From assembly GCF_024806495.1 (NCBI RefSeq), contig NZ_JANUFF010000009.1, forward strand, positions 1 to 64,000: a DNA stretch of 64,000 nt, written 5' to 3'. The first letter of the stretch is position 1; each line of letters opens with the position of its first letter. The notes under the pieces were generated by a model, which saw only the letters and a list, made by a program, of their open reading frames with translations, made no database searches and had not been told where the DNA came from. The position numbers and the translations under genes were made by a program. The stretch is from Chryseobacterium sp. JUb7 (GTDB taxonomy: Bacteria; Bacteroidota; Bacteroidia; Flavobacteriales; Weeksellaceae). Of the stretch, positions 63,720 to 64,000 are shown in pieces.

Positions 63720-63768
63720 AATGGTCAATAGTGAATGTTTAATACGTTTATTATTGACCATTTTTTAT
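63720..63768 (+). terminator. Heptad-paced terminator after the symporter gene
   Basis: AATGGTC, AATAGTG, AATGTTT and AATACGT follow one another in a 7-bp phase (63720-63747). AATGGTCAATA pairs perfectly with TATTGACCATT at 63752-63762, and a T6 run follows. It works as an intrinsic terminator shape built from heptads. Confidence 0.75.
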
Positions 63769-63797
63769 TTGGAGCTGTTTCCCGCTTTTCATTGTAT

Positions 63798-63843
63798 CTT
63801 TTTGGTTACGGGTTCCGCTTCGCTCCACCCGCAACCAAAAAGG
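63798..63843. repeat. Intergenic inverted repeat, 16-bp arms
   Basis: CTTTTTGGTTACGGGT and ACCCGCAACCAAAAAG are reverse complements with one mismatch, separated by TCCGCTTCGCTCC. It looks like a dispersed element of this group; I recall similar arms in related genomes but cannot check. Confidence 0.6.
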
Positions 63844-64000
63844 ATGTCATTTCAATCGGGGCTAGCTGGACCTGTCGAAGCCTCAGATATTAAGATCAAC
63901 AATCAAATTTTAAATACTTTTGTTTCTTAGTTGAATGAAAAGCCTTTGCGAACTCAAAATATTTTAATAGTTCTGAAGAAAATCTTCGATCTTTGCACGT

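Larger units (their letters stand above)
63688..64000. other. Non-coding end of the window with repeats
   Basis: No convincing gene; a 69-codon frame at 63721-63930 crosses repeats and is rejected. Contents: the heptad terminator (63720-63768), a hairpin with CTTTTTGGTTACGGGT / ACCCGCAACCAAAAAG (63798-63843, one mismatch) around TCCGCTTCGCTCC, a dispersed-repeat relic CTGTCGAAGCCTCAG near 63872, and near 63988 GATCTTTGC, a possible -7 region of a gene beyond the window. Confidence 0.5.

Noticed and set aside
63721..63930. 69-codon open frame at the window end
   Set aside because: It crosses the heptad terminator, a 16-bp-arm inverted repeat and a dispersed-repeat relic; composition and position indicate repeat DNA, not a gene.

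Overview
The window looks like a chromosomal segment of a flavobacterium of the Chryseobacterium/Weeksellaceae type. The evidence is the low GC content, -7 boxes of the Bacteroidota form TAnnTTTG in front of many genes, near-absence of Shine-Dalgarno sites, the LpxC-FabZ fusion, PorX and a type A sorting domain of the type IX secretion system (T9SS), and family choices typical of the phylum. No rRNA, tRNA, CRISPR array, integrase, transposase or prophage module was recognised. All identifications come from reading the sequence; no database search was run.

Region 1 (1-20194) is a surface-polysaccharide (O-antigen or capsule) locus, nearly all on the + strand and densely packed. In order it holds the tail of a DegT-type aminotransferase, a Wzx-type flippase, glycosyltransferases, an EpsG-type polymerase, an amidotransferase/HisH/HisF set that probably makes an acetamidino sugar, the UDP-L-FucNAc pathway (FnlA, FnlB, FnlC) with a WbuB-like transferase, and an initiating phosphosugar transferase. 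A second sugar-decorating cassette follows: formyltransferase, PIG-L deacetylase, ATP-grasp ligase, HAD phosphatase, aminotransferase and a second initiating transferase. An RmlC-type epimerase and a terminator close the locus. One secreted beta-helix protein is encoded antisense inside it.

Region 2 (20195-28600) holds rimO, two tandem secreted proteins behind a long AT-rich leader, a small RlpA-like protein, exonuclease III, the T9SS regulator PorX and a secreted S41 peptidase. Region 3 (28860-36850) holds an HD hydrolase followed by the lipid A start pathway (lpxD, lpxC-fabZ, lpxA), efp, an lpxD paralogue, sucD and a small barrel protein. Surface polysaccharide and lipid A synthesis therefore lie close together, and lptB follows at 42 kb.

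Region 4 (36850-48500) holds a NatAB-type exporter, a protein that is little more than a T9SS sorting domain, hemB, an unassigned 258-residue beta-rich protein, a TM2 protein, an lptB with an extra C-terminal domain, an MsbA-like exporter, a WYL regulator behind two heptanucleotide arrays, an Ntn hydrolase and a DinB-like protein. Region 5 (48500-64000) is housekeeping: cobalamin adenosyltransferase, TPR protein, thiamine pyrophosphokinase, a phosphatase lipoprotein, arginine decarboxylase and agmatinase (putrescine route), an Ada-like/AlkB alkylation-repair pair, a CocE/NonD hydrolase, a large TonB-receptor-like barrel, two BON-domain proteins and a dicarboxylate/amino-acid symporter.

The most unusual non-coding signal is a set of intergenic elements whose sequences differ but which share a strict 7-bp period (40667-40765, 45077-45226, 53668-53836, 63720-63768). 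Three fold into long hairpins between or after genes; the fourth surrounds a promoter. The most unusual protein leads are the LptB C-terminal fusion, a HisF paralogue lacking a catalytic Asp, the deacetylate-then-formylate cassette, and the unassigned protein at 40767-41543, whose beta-rich pattern faintly recalls bacterial gasdermins.
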